Shown: positions 55,065 to 64,000 of the stretch, piece after piece | Position numbering within the stretch: position 1 is the first letter of the stretch | Layout: every line of letters begins with the position of its first letter | Assembly (NCBI RefSeq): GCF_040719265.1 | Contig: NZ_JBFDAH010000022.1 | Location: forward strand, 1-64,000 | DNA length: 64,000 bases | Direction of reading: 5' to 3' | Source: Aliikangiella maris | GTDB taxonomy: Bacteria; Pseudomonadota; Gammaproteobacteria; Enterobacterales; Kangiellaceae | The notes under the pieces: generated by a model | Databases searched by the model: none | What the model was told of the DNA's origin: nothing | Seen by the model: only the letters and a program-made list of their open reading frames with translations | Translations under genes and position numbers: made by a program

Positions 55065-56042
55065 ATGAAACAGCTAAAATCAAAATTAAGTATACTTTTG
55101 GTACTTCAATTAGTACTGATTGGTGGGCTGTTGTTGATTAATCAGAATTCCTCTGAGCAACATCCGCAACAATCACTCATGAAATTTGTTATCAATGACG
55201 TCAATAAAATTATCATTGACGGCGAAGACAAAACGATTTCATTACAAAAAGTTGATCAACAATGGCAACTACCTGAGCTTAAAAATTTACCTGCGGAAAG
55301 CAATAAAATCACTCAGGCCTTAAACAAGTTGAGCGAGCTCAAAACCGGTTGGCCAACCACAACGACCGCCTCAGCACATCAACGCTTTGCCGTTGCCGAC
55401 GATAAATATCAGCGACGTATTCAGTTATTCAAAGGTGACAATATCGTTGATGAAATTTATTTGGGCACATCACCAGGCTTTAGAAAAGTTCATGTGAGAA
55501 AACCCAGCGACAGCGAAGTTTATAGTGTTAAACTCAATACCTTCGATTTTCCGGTAAATAACAACGATTGGCTGGAAAAGTCTCTACTTAACAGTCAATC
55601 GGTCAGCAAAATTAAAGGGAATGATTTTGAGTTAGTTAAATCAGGTGAAGACTGGCAATTAGCTGATAGCCAAACCGAGAACCTTATGTTAGATGCAGAA
55701 AAAGCCTCGACACTAGCTCAGTCACTCGCTAACCTCAATGTGATAGCACTTGCCGATAGCACACCCGCATCGCAAGCGGTTACTCTTGAAGTTACCGATG
55801 AGAAAGTAACCCATCAATATCAATTTTATCAACAAGAAAGTGACTATTTTGTGGCAAGAAATGATATTGAAGGTTACTTTAAAATTAGTCAGTCCGACTT
55901 TGATACGATTACCCAAAACAAGCTGGAGAATTTACTGAAAACACCGAAACAAACTGAAGACAGCTTAACCGATACCGCTCCCGTAGAGTCAGAGCCGGTT
56001 AAAAATAATGAAAGTGACACACCTTTACTAACTAATGATTAA
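55065..56042 (+). CDS. DUF4340-family protein of the gld-type ABC operon
   Basis: A 325-residue protein with one N-terminal membrane helix (LSILLVLQLVLIGGLLLINQ), the rest extracytoplasmic and beta-rich. Repeated DUF4340-type units around FELVKSGEDWQLAD and ISLQKVDQQWQLPEL are visible. DUF4340 proteins normally follow gldA/gldFG as here. AAGGAG precedes the ATG. It is the last gene of the operon; a perfect terminator lies downstream. Confidence 0.85.
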   Translation: MKQLKSKLSILLVLQLVLIGGLLLINQNSSEQHPQQSLMKFVINDVNKIIIDGEDKTISLQKVDQQWQLPELKNLPAESNKITQALNKLSELKTGWPTTTTASAHQRFAVADDKYQRRIQLFKGDNIVDEIYLGTSPGFRKVHVRKPSDSEVYSVKLNTFDFPVNNNDWLEKSLLNSQSVSKIKGNDFELVKSGEDWQLADSQTENLMLDAEKASTLAQSLANLNVIALADSTPASQAVTLEVTDEKVTHQYQFYQQESDYFVARNDIEGYFKISQSDFDTITQNKLENLLKTPKQTEDSLTDTAPVESEPVKNNESDTPLLTND

Positions 56043-56074
56043 TTAAAAAGTAAAGCTAATTTAAAGTAATATTA

Positions 56075-56103
56075 AAAAAGCCCAATAAAGTATTGGGCTT
56101 TTT
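56075..56103. terminator. Bidirectional terminator after the gld-type operon
   Basis: A perfect 13 bp stem AAAAAGCCCAATA/TATTGGGCTTTTT with a three-base loop. It ends with a T-run on both strands and lies between the convergent DUF4340 gene and the secreted-protein gene. Confidence 0.92.
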
Positions 56104-56125
56104 ATAGGGCACTTTCAGTTAATAA

Positions 56126-57277
56126 TTAGCCACATCCAGGCGGCTGATAAGGTAAAACAGGTATTGTGTTAGGTACCTTTACAAACACATATTTACCCGT
56201 TGATGGGTTATAGAAAGCTTTCGTTTCTAATCGATAAATAACGGGGGCACCAAATCCACTGGAATAGTTGCATATAAACCCAGTGTAACCAGCAATAGGA
56301 TTTCCTGAAGGAGTTTTAGGATAGTTTTCAGCAAACTTATAATCAAAACTAATATTATATGCCCTGAGTACATCTTTAAACTCTTCTTCAGCACAAATAT
56401 TTACAAAGTTAAGACCTGGTTTAACATCAACTTTAAACTCATTTTGATCTGCCGCTCCTACATTTTGGAAGAACTCATCTAAAATTATGCCATCTGGCCC
56501 AATACTCGTTGACAGTGATACATATGCATTATATGTATGCCCTGAAAGCTTTAGCCTCATATCAAGTTTTCCATCTGGAAAAAACAATTCTATTCCAGCC
56601 CCCTGAACAACCCAATCAGCAGAAAGACTTACTCCATAAACATTAATAGTTGTCTTTAATGAACTAAAGGTTGAATTAAAGAATTTTTTTCGAGAAAGTG
56701 CATTATTTACTACAGCGTTTCTTATAGCACTTCTAGTCGCAGACTTACTAAAATAATCAAAAACACTATCAACTCTTTCATCCCCCGAACCACATTCGGT
56801 AGACGATTGAGCAGATGCCATTTGCTGGGCTCTAGCGATTAATCCACTTGGCGTCGTATTTTGATACTGCAACCACCAATCTTGAATACTTGAAACCATA
56901 TTTTTGTATTCTTGACGAATAGTTCTGATATCATGTATCGCATAATTTTCATTCGCCGTTGCGGTAACGTTTATTGGCTGAAAGTATTGTTGATAAACAT
57001 TAACCCGATATTTGATTAACACAGTAGAATCATCGTTAAAAAAGTACCAAGTATCAACATATAGCGGTGGCTGCGGTGGAAGGGGAGGCAAGCGCCAACG
57101 ACTAGGAGGTGGTGGCTGGCAGTTTTGATAGCAAATATTTTTTTCAGGATATTTACTACCAATAGTATGTAAAATAGAACCTGTATTTAAAGAGGTCGAG
57201 TACTCCAAGTAATTAGTCGCTTTTGAGGATAAAGAAATTCCCATTAAGACGAAAAACATTATCAATTTAAACTTCAT
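56126..57277 (-). CDS. Secreted protein of unknown function with a proline-rich linker
   Basis: About 383 residues from ATG 57275-57277 (MKFKLIMFFVLMGIS). A signal peptide is clear. A Pro-rich stretch (QPPPPSRWRLPPLPPQPP) lies near residue 55, followed by a large domain without recognisable motif, with several Cys that could form disulfides (ICYQNCQ, STECGSG, FICNYSSG) and a Pro-rich end finishing PPGCG. No family is recognised and no operon partner is evident. Confidence 0.65.
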   Translation of the reverse strand: MKFKLIMFFVLMGISLSSKATNYLEYSTSLNTGSILHTIGSKYPEKNICYQNCQPPPPSRWRLPPLPPQPPLYVDTWYFFNDDSTVLIKYRVNVYQQYFQPINVTATANENYAIHDIRTIRQEYKNMVSSIQDWWLQYQNTTPSGLIARAQQMASAQSSTECGSGDERVDSVFDYFSKSATRSAIRNAVVNNALSRKKFFNSTFSSLKTTINVYGVSLSADWVVQGAGIELFFPDGKLDMRLKLSGHTYNAYVSLSTSIGPDGIILDEFFQNVGAADQNEFKVDVKPGLNFVNICAEEEFKDVLRAYNISFDYKFAENYPKTPSGNPIAGYTGFICNYSSGFGAPVIYRLETKAFYNPSTGKYVFVKVPNTIPVLPYQPPGCG

Positions 57278-57536
57278 TGTTTCTTTTCTTTTATATTCCA
57301 ATTAATACTGGCAATTCAGCACCAGCGAAGTAATGGCAACATAAATCAAAATATAAGAAACAAAATTTAAAATAACATTTCACACAAATAAATAATTAAA
57401 TTTTAATTCCAAACAACAAAAAAATAATAAGAAAACATTGCTATTTAAAAGAAAAACAAGTATCGAAAAAAACATGAAAAATGATTTTCTTTAAAGTATT
57501 AGAAAAAATCTCAGAAGCAATTTCACTCTAGACAAG

Positions 57537-57559
57537 ACACCTCTCGAAGGGAGAGGTGT
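57537..57559. terminator. Hairpin downstream of the TonB receptor gene
   Basis: A 9 bp stem ACACCTCTC/GAGAGGTGT with a five-base loop, 16 bases after the receptor stop. The T-run (TTTTTATTTT) is on the plus strand, so as a terminator of the minus-strand receptor it is imperfect. Confidence 0.55.
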
Positions 57560-57575
57560 TTTTATTTTGGGAAAA

Positions 57576-60503
57576 TTAAAATTGATAAGTCATACTTGCA
57601 TAATACATTCTTCCACTCGTATCAAACAAGCCACCTGTTGTACCAATATAGTAACTTCCGCCACCAATAAATGCTAATGGTAACTGAGGTGTTCCCTTAT
57701 CAAAAACATTATTAGCACCAACATTAAAACTTAACTCATCATTAACTCGATAAGAAAAACTCATATCGGTATACCAGATTGGGGCAGTTTCATTGACACT
57801 AAGATTTTGTGTTGTTGTAGGGTAAAGTTTTTGCCCACCAACATATCTATTAGCAATCATTGCAGAGTAATTATCAGTTGAATAAGTGACATTAAAAGTA
57901 CCTCTCCACTCTGGCAGAGCTAAATTACCTGACGTTTCAACTAAAGGTAAACTTGGATCGGATTGTACTTTTCTGCTCAATAGTTTTTGCCACATTGAGT
58001 TTAAACGAATTTTTCCTTCGCCTAAATCAAACCGATAGTCAAACTCAAAATCAATCCCTTCAGTGATCATTTTATTTAAGTTTAAAGTAGCAACTTCAAC
58101 ACTAGTGATGACACCATTGTCTTGACGAGTAATCAGATCACAGAATTGATTATCAAGTGATGCCGCTTCAATGCACTCATACATGATAGTTCTTTCACTT
58201 AAGTTACTAATTAACCCGGTAACATCTATTTCCCAATAGTCAGCCGTAAAAGAAAAACCTTCGATAAAACTGGGTGTATAAACAATTCCTGCTGTTAATG
58301 TTTCCGCCACTTCAACATCAAGGTTTTGGTTACCTTCAGAAATTAAATCGCCCCATTGATACCAGGTAAGTAAACTTTTAACGATATTACCTTGATCATC
58401 TCGCTCAAATTCAACCCCCAATGTCTCACAATTGGCTTGACCTTGCGCGGATAGCGTTGGATAGTTACTTTCAGAACATGGTTGATACAACCAGGCACCA
58501 CTACTACCTTTAGGTGCAAACTGCTCATTAATATTAGGCGCTCTGGTTGCTTCTGAATTAGAAACACGGACAGTAACATCTTCAATCGGTTTCCAAACCA
58601 GCCCAACATTCCAACTGGTGCTGCTTCCTGCTTCAGTATAGTCGGCTAAACGAGCCGATAAATTAAGATCGAACTGCTCAGCCATAAAGGTGTCGGATAA
58701 TAAAGGAATATTAAATTCAGCAAATGCTTCTTTAACACTATAAGTTCCAACGACTGGTTGAGAAGTTGCATAACTACTACCAATTCCTAAAGCATCAATT
58801 TGTGAAGGCGTTGTTTCACTTCGCTCCTTCCTATACTCAAGACCGGCAGACATCGCAATAGTACCAGCCCAGTTATCTACTAGATCACCACGTGTACTAA
58901 AATGGAAAACATTCTGTGTCTGTTCAGTTTCACCTGTATGATCTACCTTAACATAATCAATCAGCTCTTGTGGCATTGGCACAAATACGTTATGTGGCAC
59001 ACAACCATCTAAACTCACGCCATCACGGTTATATGATAGTGAGCTTGGATCAATATCTGGCAATGAAGCTCGACAAACAACTTCATTGGTATCTGGATGT
59101 ATTGCAACATCTAATGCGGCATCCCATCTTCCCTGGTAGTAATCTTTAATGGTAAAATCACTGGTTGCTTTACCCATCTGGGCATAAACTTCCCAATCCC
59201 AACCAAAGTCAAACTCACCGTTAACAGCTGCGACAAGTTGAAATAAGTCGCGGTCATAATCACTACCACTGTCACCCATTTCATCAAAAACTCTAGAATA
59301 ACTAAAATAGCCCAAGCCATTATCATCCATCAATGCGGCCAAATCATCTTGAATAAACGGATTATTTCGATAGATATAACCATTATAAGTTGCTTTAGGA
59401 TCCCATCTAGACTGTGACTTAGACTGCGTGTATTTAGCGTCAACGAATAATTGCGTGCCCCCAAAATCATAATTGAAGGTATTATTAAGCGTAAAACGCT
59501 CAGTAGGCACGCGCAATCGATTGTAGTTATAAATAGCAAACTGCTCTCCACCAGGACCTGTTCGAGCAGAAATGATATCGGTAGCTTCATCAGGATTAAT
59601 AATACCGCCTTCACCTAGTCTTATAGGACGAATAGAACCATCGGCATTGAAGGTATAACCAACGCCATCAAACATGGCAACCGTAGTTGTACTTGAGGCA
59701 AGCGAGCGACTTTGTATTGGTATTCTTAATCGATTTGGATCTTCAGGATCTGTGCCAGGCGCATTAACAAAACGCCAGTCGCCATTAGTATAAGGCCTAT
59801 CTCGAGCTAAAATTTCATCACTAGTATCGTAAGAAAAGTGAGTGACGTTGTTACCTTTTCCATCGTCAAAATCGAAACCATAGGTGATGTTAGCACCTGA
59901 GTTTTCGCCATCACTTCTCGATGAAATACCGCCAAAAATATTCACTTGCATACCAGCAAAATCTTTTTTGGTAATAATATTAATAACACCAGCGACAGCA
60001 TCGGCACCATAAATTGATGATGCACCACCAGTTAATACTTCGATTCTATCAATTAAGGCTGTTGGAATAGTTCCCATATCGACGGTTGAAGTTCCAGGAA
60101 CAGATCCTACATGACGTCGCCCATTAATTAACGTTAATGTTCTTTTTTCACCTTGACCTCTTAAGTTCTGAGTACTAATACCAGGGGTTCCGTTAGTATT
60201 ACTTGTACTAGCACCCAAGCCTGGAACCATTGATGGTAATTTATTCAAAAGTTCATTGATATTAACCGCACCACTGGCCTTGATAAGGTCTTCACCCACC
60301 ACAGTTACTGGTGATGGAGAAGCAGCACCAATACTTAATATTCGGCTACCAGTAATTACGATTTTTTGTGCGCTTTCATCATCTTGTTCATTGCTGTTTT
60401 CTGCCGCTATTGCAGGCAAGCTTACCAGTGATAACGCAAGGGCAACCTGACTTGCAAGTTTGCCCAGTTTAAATTGATCTTGATTTATCCCACGTGATTT
60501 CAC
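57576..60503 (-). CDS. TonB-dependent outer-membrane receptor
   Basis: A 975-residue receptor that imports a ligand with TonB energy. It starts at a GTG with GGGGGA upstream. Signal peptide (ALALSLVSLPAIAAE), a TonB-box-like KIVITGSRI, a plug domain (LLNKLPSMVPG, then TLTLINGRRHVG and IDRIEVLTGGASSIYGADAV) and a 22-strand-type barrel ending in YYASMTYQF with a terminal Phe. Length and plug are like the large oar/CirA-type receptors of marine bacteria that take up peptides or oligosaccharides; the ligand is not shown. No sugar-degrading genes are adjacent. Confidence 0.9.
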   Translation of the reverse strand: MKSRGINQDQFKLGKLASQVALALSLVSLPAIAAENSNEQDDESAQKIVITGSRILSIGAASPSPVTVVGEDLIKASGAVNINELLNKLPSMVPGLGASTSNTNGTPGISTQNLRGQGEKRTLTLINGRRHVGSVPGTSTVDMGTIPTALIDRIEVLTGGASSIYGADAVAGVINIITKKDFAGMQVNIFGGISSRSDGENSGANITYGFDFDDGKGNNVTHFSYDTSDEILARDRPYTNGDWRFVNAPGTDPEDPNRLRIPIQSRSLASSTTTVAMFDGVGYTFNADGSIRPIRLGEGGIINPDEATDIISARTGPGGEQFAIYNYNRLRVPTERFTLNNTFNYDFGGTQLFVDAKYTQSKSQSRWDPKATYNGYIYRNNPFIQDDLAALMDDNGLGYFSYSRVFDEMGDSGSDYDRDLFQLVAAVNGEFDFGWDWEVYAQMGKATSDFTIKDYYQGRWDAALDVAIHPDTNEVVCRASLPDIDPSSLSYNRDGVSLDGCVPHNVFVPMPQELIDYVKVDHTGETEQTQNVFHFSTRGDLVDNWAGTIAMSAGLEYRKERSETTPSQIDALGIGSSYATSQPVVGTYSVKEAFAEFNIPLLSDTFMAEQFDLNLSARLADYTEAGSSTSWNVGLVWKPIEDVTVRVSNSEATRAPNINEQFAPKGSSGAWLYQPCSESNYPTLSAQGQANCETLGVEFERDDQGNIVKSLLTWYQWGDLISEGNQNLDVEVAETLTAGIVYTPSFIEGFSFTADYWEIDVTGLISNLSERTIMYECIEAASLDNQFCDLITRQDNGVITSVEVATLNLNKMITEGIDFEFDYRFDLGEGKIRLNSMWQKLLSRKVQSDPSLPLVETSGNLALPEWRGTFNVTYSTDNYSAMIANRYVGGQKLYPTTTQNLSVNETAPIWYTDMSFSYRVNDELSFNVGANNVFDKGTPQLPLAFIGGGSYYIGTTGGLFDTSGRMYYASMTYQF

Positions 60504-60997
60504 AACAATCCCCCATTAGATTTTGGTATTGGGTTTATCAGTTTTTTTAGAGAACTAATTTTTTATTAGTAGGCATCTATTAATTGGATTAAAAGCGCCA
60601 AGCCTATCCTAATTGAACTGTTTAAGTTTGTTACACTGTTGAATTAATGAATCGTCACTCTAATGGATTAAGCGGTAAATTTTTCGTTATCAGTGCCTTA
60701 GTAATTATCTCATTTAATATTTCCCAATAAAAAGTCGATTTAATTTATTTAAAAAAGATGATTCAAAATCAAAAAAAACAATAAACCAAACCACGTAACT
60801 TTATTTAATTAATAATGCAGTATCGTTTTATACGAGCATGGCGATAGAAAATATGGATAAAAATAGACGGACGGTTTGAACGCATATATTTTAAGAAAGA
60901 AATTAAATAAATATTCAATGATTTAAAATTGACTTAACTTAAGTAATCGATAATAAACTCAATCAAAGTAAATTCATTTATTGTACACAATGCGAAT
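60504..60997. other. AT-rich intergenic region upstream of the TonB receptor
   Basis: A 494 bp spacer between the TonB receptor gene and the sortase gene, both on the minus strand. It must hold the receptor promoter and the 3' end of the sortase transcript, but no terminator, repeat or gene is clearly supported. Confidence 0.4.
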
Positions 60998-61615
60998 TCA
61001 ATTCACTAAATTAGCGGTTACTAAAAATCTAAACTGTGGATTTTGATCTGAAGAATCGAATGGATAGCAAGTTACCAGCGTCAATCGATTTCCATCAAGT
61101 GAATATACTGGTGACACCTTATTAATATCAACAATCTGAATCTCATCGACTTCAAAATTAAATTGTTGCCCATCTTGTCGTTCAACAATAATGTGGTCTA
61201 AAGTATTGAGGTGCTGCAAAATTGAAAACTGAGTATCACGATGTGCCGCGATAAAACTATGTCCACTGTCGCCAGGTAATATTTGGGGAGTCATCATTCC
61301 GGGAGCAAATGCCAAGCTTTCGCCACTACTATCTGCGAGTACAATAAAGCTTTTTTCCCACAAATAATCTAGCGATGCCTTATCTGACAATTGCTCTTTT
61401 TTTAATATTGTCATTTTTGCAACTGGCCATGTATCAGCCCAATCCCAAGGCTTATGTTTAACGCCAGGGTTTGCTAAAGTTGCCTGCCATGCATGAATCA
61501 ATAATATTTGCGCCAGTTCGGCTTTAACTCGATAGTAAGCCGGTGTTGCCAGTGAAATACTGGCAACGAGCAATAAACCAATGGCACTAAAGTTTAATAC
61601 TTTTCTGATTAGCAT
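60998..61615 (-). CDS. Class GN sortase
   Basis: A 205-residue sortase with one N-terminal membrane helix. Catalytic residues are H125 (SGHSFIAAHRD), C183 (LTLVTCYPFD) and R196 (QFRFLV). It joins a target protein to an acceptor in the envelope of Gram-negative bacteria. It follows its target gene by 24 bases, and GAGG lies ten bases before its ATG. Confidence 0.92.
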   Translation of the reverse strand: MLIRKVLNFSAIGLLLVASISLATPAYYRVKAELAQILLIHAWQATLANPGVKHKPWDWADTWPVAKMTILKKEQLSDKASLDYLWEKSFIVLADSSGESLAFAPGMMTPQILPGDSGHSFIAAHRDTQFSILQHLNTLDHIIVERQDGQQFNFEVDEIQIVDINKVSPVYSLDGNRLTLVTCYPFDSSDQNPQFRFLVTANLVN

Positions 61616-61639
61616 GCGTTGATAGCCTCGCCTAAATAA

Positions 61640-63694
61640 TTAAGACTTCTTGCTTGTAGCTAAGCGAATTAACTGAGAGCAAGCGAACAATAGAGTAGCA
61701 GCAATTAGCAACAACCAGTTTTTCGAGGGAGCAAGCCAAAAGTGAATTGACGTTTTAGCAAATTGAAAGCCGCCAAGCTGACTTCCCTTTGGCAAGATAG
61801 AAGGAACTATTTGCTCATGGAGCTTTTCAATAACACGCGCAGGGGTTTTATCAATTGCAACTAGACTGGTAAATCGGCTCACAAGATGATGTTTAATTGC
61901 AGTGTCAACAATCGTCTGCTTAGCATCGGATGGTACATTACCATGACGATGCTCATTCATAATAGATGCTATCTTTTCACGTGCCCATAATTGACTGACA
62001 CCCTTTTGTTCACTTGCTGAGGATAAATTAATTGTTGTCTGCCAAATTGCGTTCGACATTTGTCCATTAATTTCCAATGCCCCATTTAAGTCACTGACTT
62101 TAGCCTTAATCCAAAGCGGTTCCCCAAGGTAGAGATCGGGGATTCGCTTAGGCCAAATTTCAGCTTGAATTCCATTTTGCCAATTAATCATTAAATTTGA
62201 CATTGTGGGTGAACTAATTTGGCTAAACAACTGACGCATTTTTGATTCTGAATCCTGAGTATTCGCTACAAAAGTAAAACTACCTCGACCAAACTGAGCA
62301 GCTCGCTTCATAAAAAAGGCATTTGGTGCAGAACCAATTCCAACGGTAAATAGACGCGAATCACCTAAGTCATTTGCTATTTTTTGAAATAGTGCAGACT
62401 CATTATTAATTGCACCATCAGTTAAAAAAACAACTTGACGAATTCGATTTAATTGAGTTTCCCCTGTCAATGCCAGCTGCATGGCGGATAGCATTTCTGT
62501 ACCACCTTCAGCAACTAATTCCTGCACATATGCACGAGCTTGCGCCTTAGTTTTTTGATTGACAACTTGTGCATCTTGAAAGAGACTTCGTGCATGATTA
62601 TTAAAAACAATAAGATTAAAAAGCTCTCCATCATTTAAGGTATTCAATCCAAATAATAACGCTTTTTTTGCTTGCTCAATTGACTCTCCAGCCATTGAAC
62701 CGGATATATCTAAAATAAAAATCAACTCTCGTGCCAAATCAATACTTTGCTCCTGTTGTGGCGGCATAATCATTAAACTCACAAATTTTTCATTTTCTAT
62801 AATTTCAGAAAAAATTGCCGCTTTAGGCGCAGCACCTTGAACCGGTTTCCAGCGTATTAAAAAGTCTCTATCAGCTTTATATTGTTTTACGCTAGACAAT
62901 TCAATTCGATATTGCGAATCTGAAAAAGGTAATATATCAATTTCGTGGCTATCACTTTTAATTAAATCGACAGGGACACCACTATTAAGATTTACTTGAA
63001 TACTCACTTGGTTGATAGCACTATCAGGTTCTACAAATGCGGGCTGTAATAATTGCTTAGCGGGTGTTTTTGTCTGTAGCCCTTGTTCAAATGAAGAAAA
63101 CTCTTCAACCAAGGTGGGTAGCGGTGTATATCGTGGCGTAATCGTCAATGGAAAACGCAGAGAAAATCCTTCAGCTAAATCGAATGTTAAATCTTGCTGA
63201 TATTCAATCATCACTTCGATTGTTTCTCCTGGCGCAATGTTTGCCACTTGATTGCTAAAGATATTTGCACGTTGCTGCTCTACCAATGAAGCCTTTTTAC
63301 CAGCTTTTTTTGCTGCTTCATAATTTTTTCTGGCCTGGTGCTTTTCTTGAATTTCGCCAACAATCAGTCTTTCACCTATTTTAATAGTTAAATGATCAAC
63401 TGCTGACTTTTCTGGCAGAGGGAACAAATAGGTTCCTTCAACCCATTCGGTTGATGGATTAGTAAATATTTGAGTTAACCGGGACCTTGCCATCATACCG
63501 GCCACATCGATTTGAACCTGAGTATTCATGGTGAGCGCAGGAAACTCACTTCCTTTGCTGTTTTTTAATTTTAATTGCCCCCCTGCAACTTCAGAGTCTT
63601 TTGCCAGAGCAGAGAAACTAATCCCCGCGCAGCAAAGTAAAAAAATATAAAACCATGATTTATTAAATTGGAATAATAATTTTGAATTTTCCAT
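61640..63694 (-). CDS. Sortase target protein with VIT and von Willebrand A domains
   Basis: About 684 residues from ATG 63692-63694 (GGAAG upstream; a longer frame starts 51 bases earlier). Signal peptide (FLLCCAGISFSALAK), VIT domain (about 40-170), vWA domain with a metal site DISGSM (ELIFILDISGSMAGE) and a sorting-type C-terminus: ILPKGSQLGG, a membrane helix (WLLLIAATLLFACSQLIRL) and a basic tail. The family (marine proteobacterial sortase target) usually has LPxTG; here the motif reads LPKGS. It is probably exposed and adhesive. Confidence 0.88.
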   Translation of the reverse strand: MENSKLLFQFNKSWFYIFLLCCAGISFSALAKDSEVAGGQLKLKNSKGSEFPALTMNTQVQIDVAGMMARSRLTQIFTNPSTEWVEGTYLFPLPEKSAVDHLTIKIGERLIVGEIQEKHQARKNYEAAKKAGKKASLVEQQRANIFSNQVANIAPGETIEVMIEYQQDLTFDLAEGFSLRFPLTITPRYTPLPTLVEEFSSFEQGLQTKTPAKQLLQPAFVEPDSAINQVSIQVNLNSGVPVDLIKSDSHEIDILPFSDSQYRIELSSVKQYKADRDFLIRWKPVQGAAPKAAIFSEIIENEKFVSLMIMPPQQEQSIDLARELIFILDISGSMAGESIEQAKKALLFGLNTLNDGELFNLIVFNNHARSLFQDAQVVNQKTKAQARAYVQELVAEGGTEMLSAMQLALTGETQLNRIRQVVFLTDGAINNESALFQKIANDLGDSRLFTVGIGSAPNAFFMKRAAQFGRGSFTFVANTQDSESKMRQLFSQISSPTMSNLMINWQNGIQAEIWPKRIPDLYLGEPLWIKAKVSDLNGALEINGQMSNAIWQTTINLSSASEQKGVSQLWAREKIASIMNEHRHGNVPSDAKQTIVDTAIKHHLVSRFTSLVAIDKTPARVIEKLHEQIVPSILPKGSQLGGFQFAKTSIHFWLAPSKNWLLLIAATLLFACSQLIRLATSKKS

Positions 63695-63894
63695 TCTTTG
63701 ACTTCCGCTATTGATATAGTTGACGCAATTATGCACTTGATGCAATTAATAAAGTCTCTATTAAGCCATAAGCTCTGGCTTTAAATCGGTGTGAATTATG
63801 AAGAGAAAGTGAAAAAATGTGGCAAAACTATGTTTGCCACCAATAACAGACCACAACGAATAAAAAGTACAATCTCCTTATAAATGAACTGAGT

Positions 63895-64000
63895 TTACGA
63901 ATAATAATTTAACTGGGTTGATTTGCCCTTAAAGACCCAATAAGAAAATAAGGTGTATGCCAAAATAAGTGGCAGTACAATCACCACCCCATAAAATATA
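63895..64000 (-). CDS. cydB: Cytochrome bd oxidase subunit II, 3' end only
   Basis: The frame runs in from the right edge and ends at TAA 63895-63897. The visible end, IFYGVVIVLPLILAYTLFSY followed by WVFKGK, is the characteristic last membrane helix of CydB/CioB. The enzyme reduces oxygen with quinol at low oxygen. The rest of the gene and cydA lie outside the window. Nothing else is supported in the 200 bp to the sortase target gene. Confidence 0.85.
   Translation of the reverse strand, partial: IFYGVVIVLPLILAYTLFSYWVFKGKSTQLNYYS

Noticed and set aside
51176..56042. Evidence for gliding motility in this organism
   Set aside because: GldA/GldFG-type ABC genes occur widely in non-gliding proteobacteria, and no other gliding genes are present here.

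Overview
This 64 kb window looks like chromosome from an AT-rich marine gammaproteobacterium, perhaps Oceanospirillales- or Kangiella-like. The lineage call is inference from a marine-type sortase and its target, a large TonB receptor, gliding-type ABC genes, many hybrid kinases and c-di-GMP genes, and a chromosomal-integron-type cassette array. No rRNA, tRNA, CRISPR array, insertion sequence, transposase or integrase gene was recognised.

Region 1 (1-3600) is an integron cassette array without a visible integrase. Six short minus-strand genes lie head to tail, and five of them are followed by an attC-like inverted repeat. One cassette encodes a SUKH (SMI1/KNR4) domain fused to an endonuclease V domain. 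An N with a 77 bp duplication at 339-493 looks like an assembly artefact. Region 2 (3483-19488) is a defence island bounded by two 113/112 bp direct repeats that each carry a promoter-like TTGAAA-N16-TAARAT. All its genes read leftward: hsdR, a Fic AMPylase with a TGTCGA operator array in front, hsdM, hsdS, an ATPase/HNH pair of the Septu (PtuAB) type, then mcrB and mcrC. A membrane SRPBCC protein and an isolated cassette-like gene lie at its two ends.

Region 3 (19661-24875) is ordinary chromosome: a ChaC-like cyclotransferase, a zinc-ribbon/coiled-coil membrane protein, phenylacetate-CoA ligase, a small conserved protein and a decayed chemoreceptor with an in-frame amber codon in its HAMP domain. 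Region 4 (24876-30565) has an outer-membrane barrel, a lipoprotein fusing a TRAP-type (DctP) and an ABC-type (LivJ-like) binding protein, and a hybrid histidine kinase 8 bp downstream. No transporter subunits are present, so it looks like a sensory unit. Region 5 (30699-35947) holds an M1-family peptidase, a DUF6702-like protein, a chalcone-isomerase-like protein and MscS.

Region 6 (36543-46615) is a phosphorelay/c-di-GMP cluster of six proteins: a GAF/PAS hybrid kinase, a lone receiver, an Hpt-REC-REC-GGDEF protein, an Hpt with a dead receiver, a PAS-GGDEF-EAL protein and an Hpt-REC-REC protein. Four of the genes overlap a neighbour. Region 7 (46699-49583) is the acetolactate synthase operon (ilvI-ilvH) behind a complete transcription attenuator: a 29-residue Val/Leu-rich leader peptide, an alternative hairpin and a terminator. 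The peptide is too short for routine gene calling.

Region 8 (49584-64000) contains a GFA-family protein, a GNAT acetyltransferase, the gldA/gldFG/DUF4340 ABC operon, an unknown secreted protein, a TonB-dependent receptor, a class GN sortase with its VIT/vWA target, and the 3' end of cydB at the right edge.
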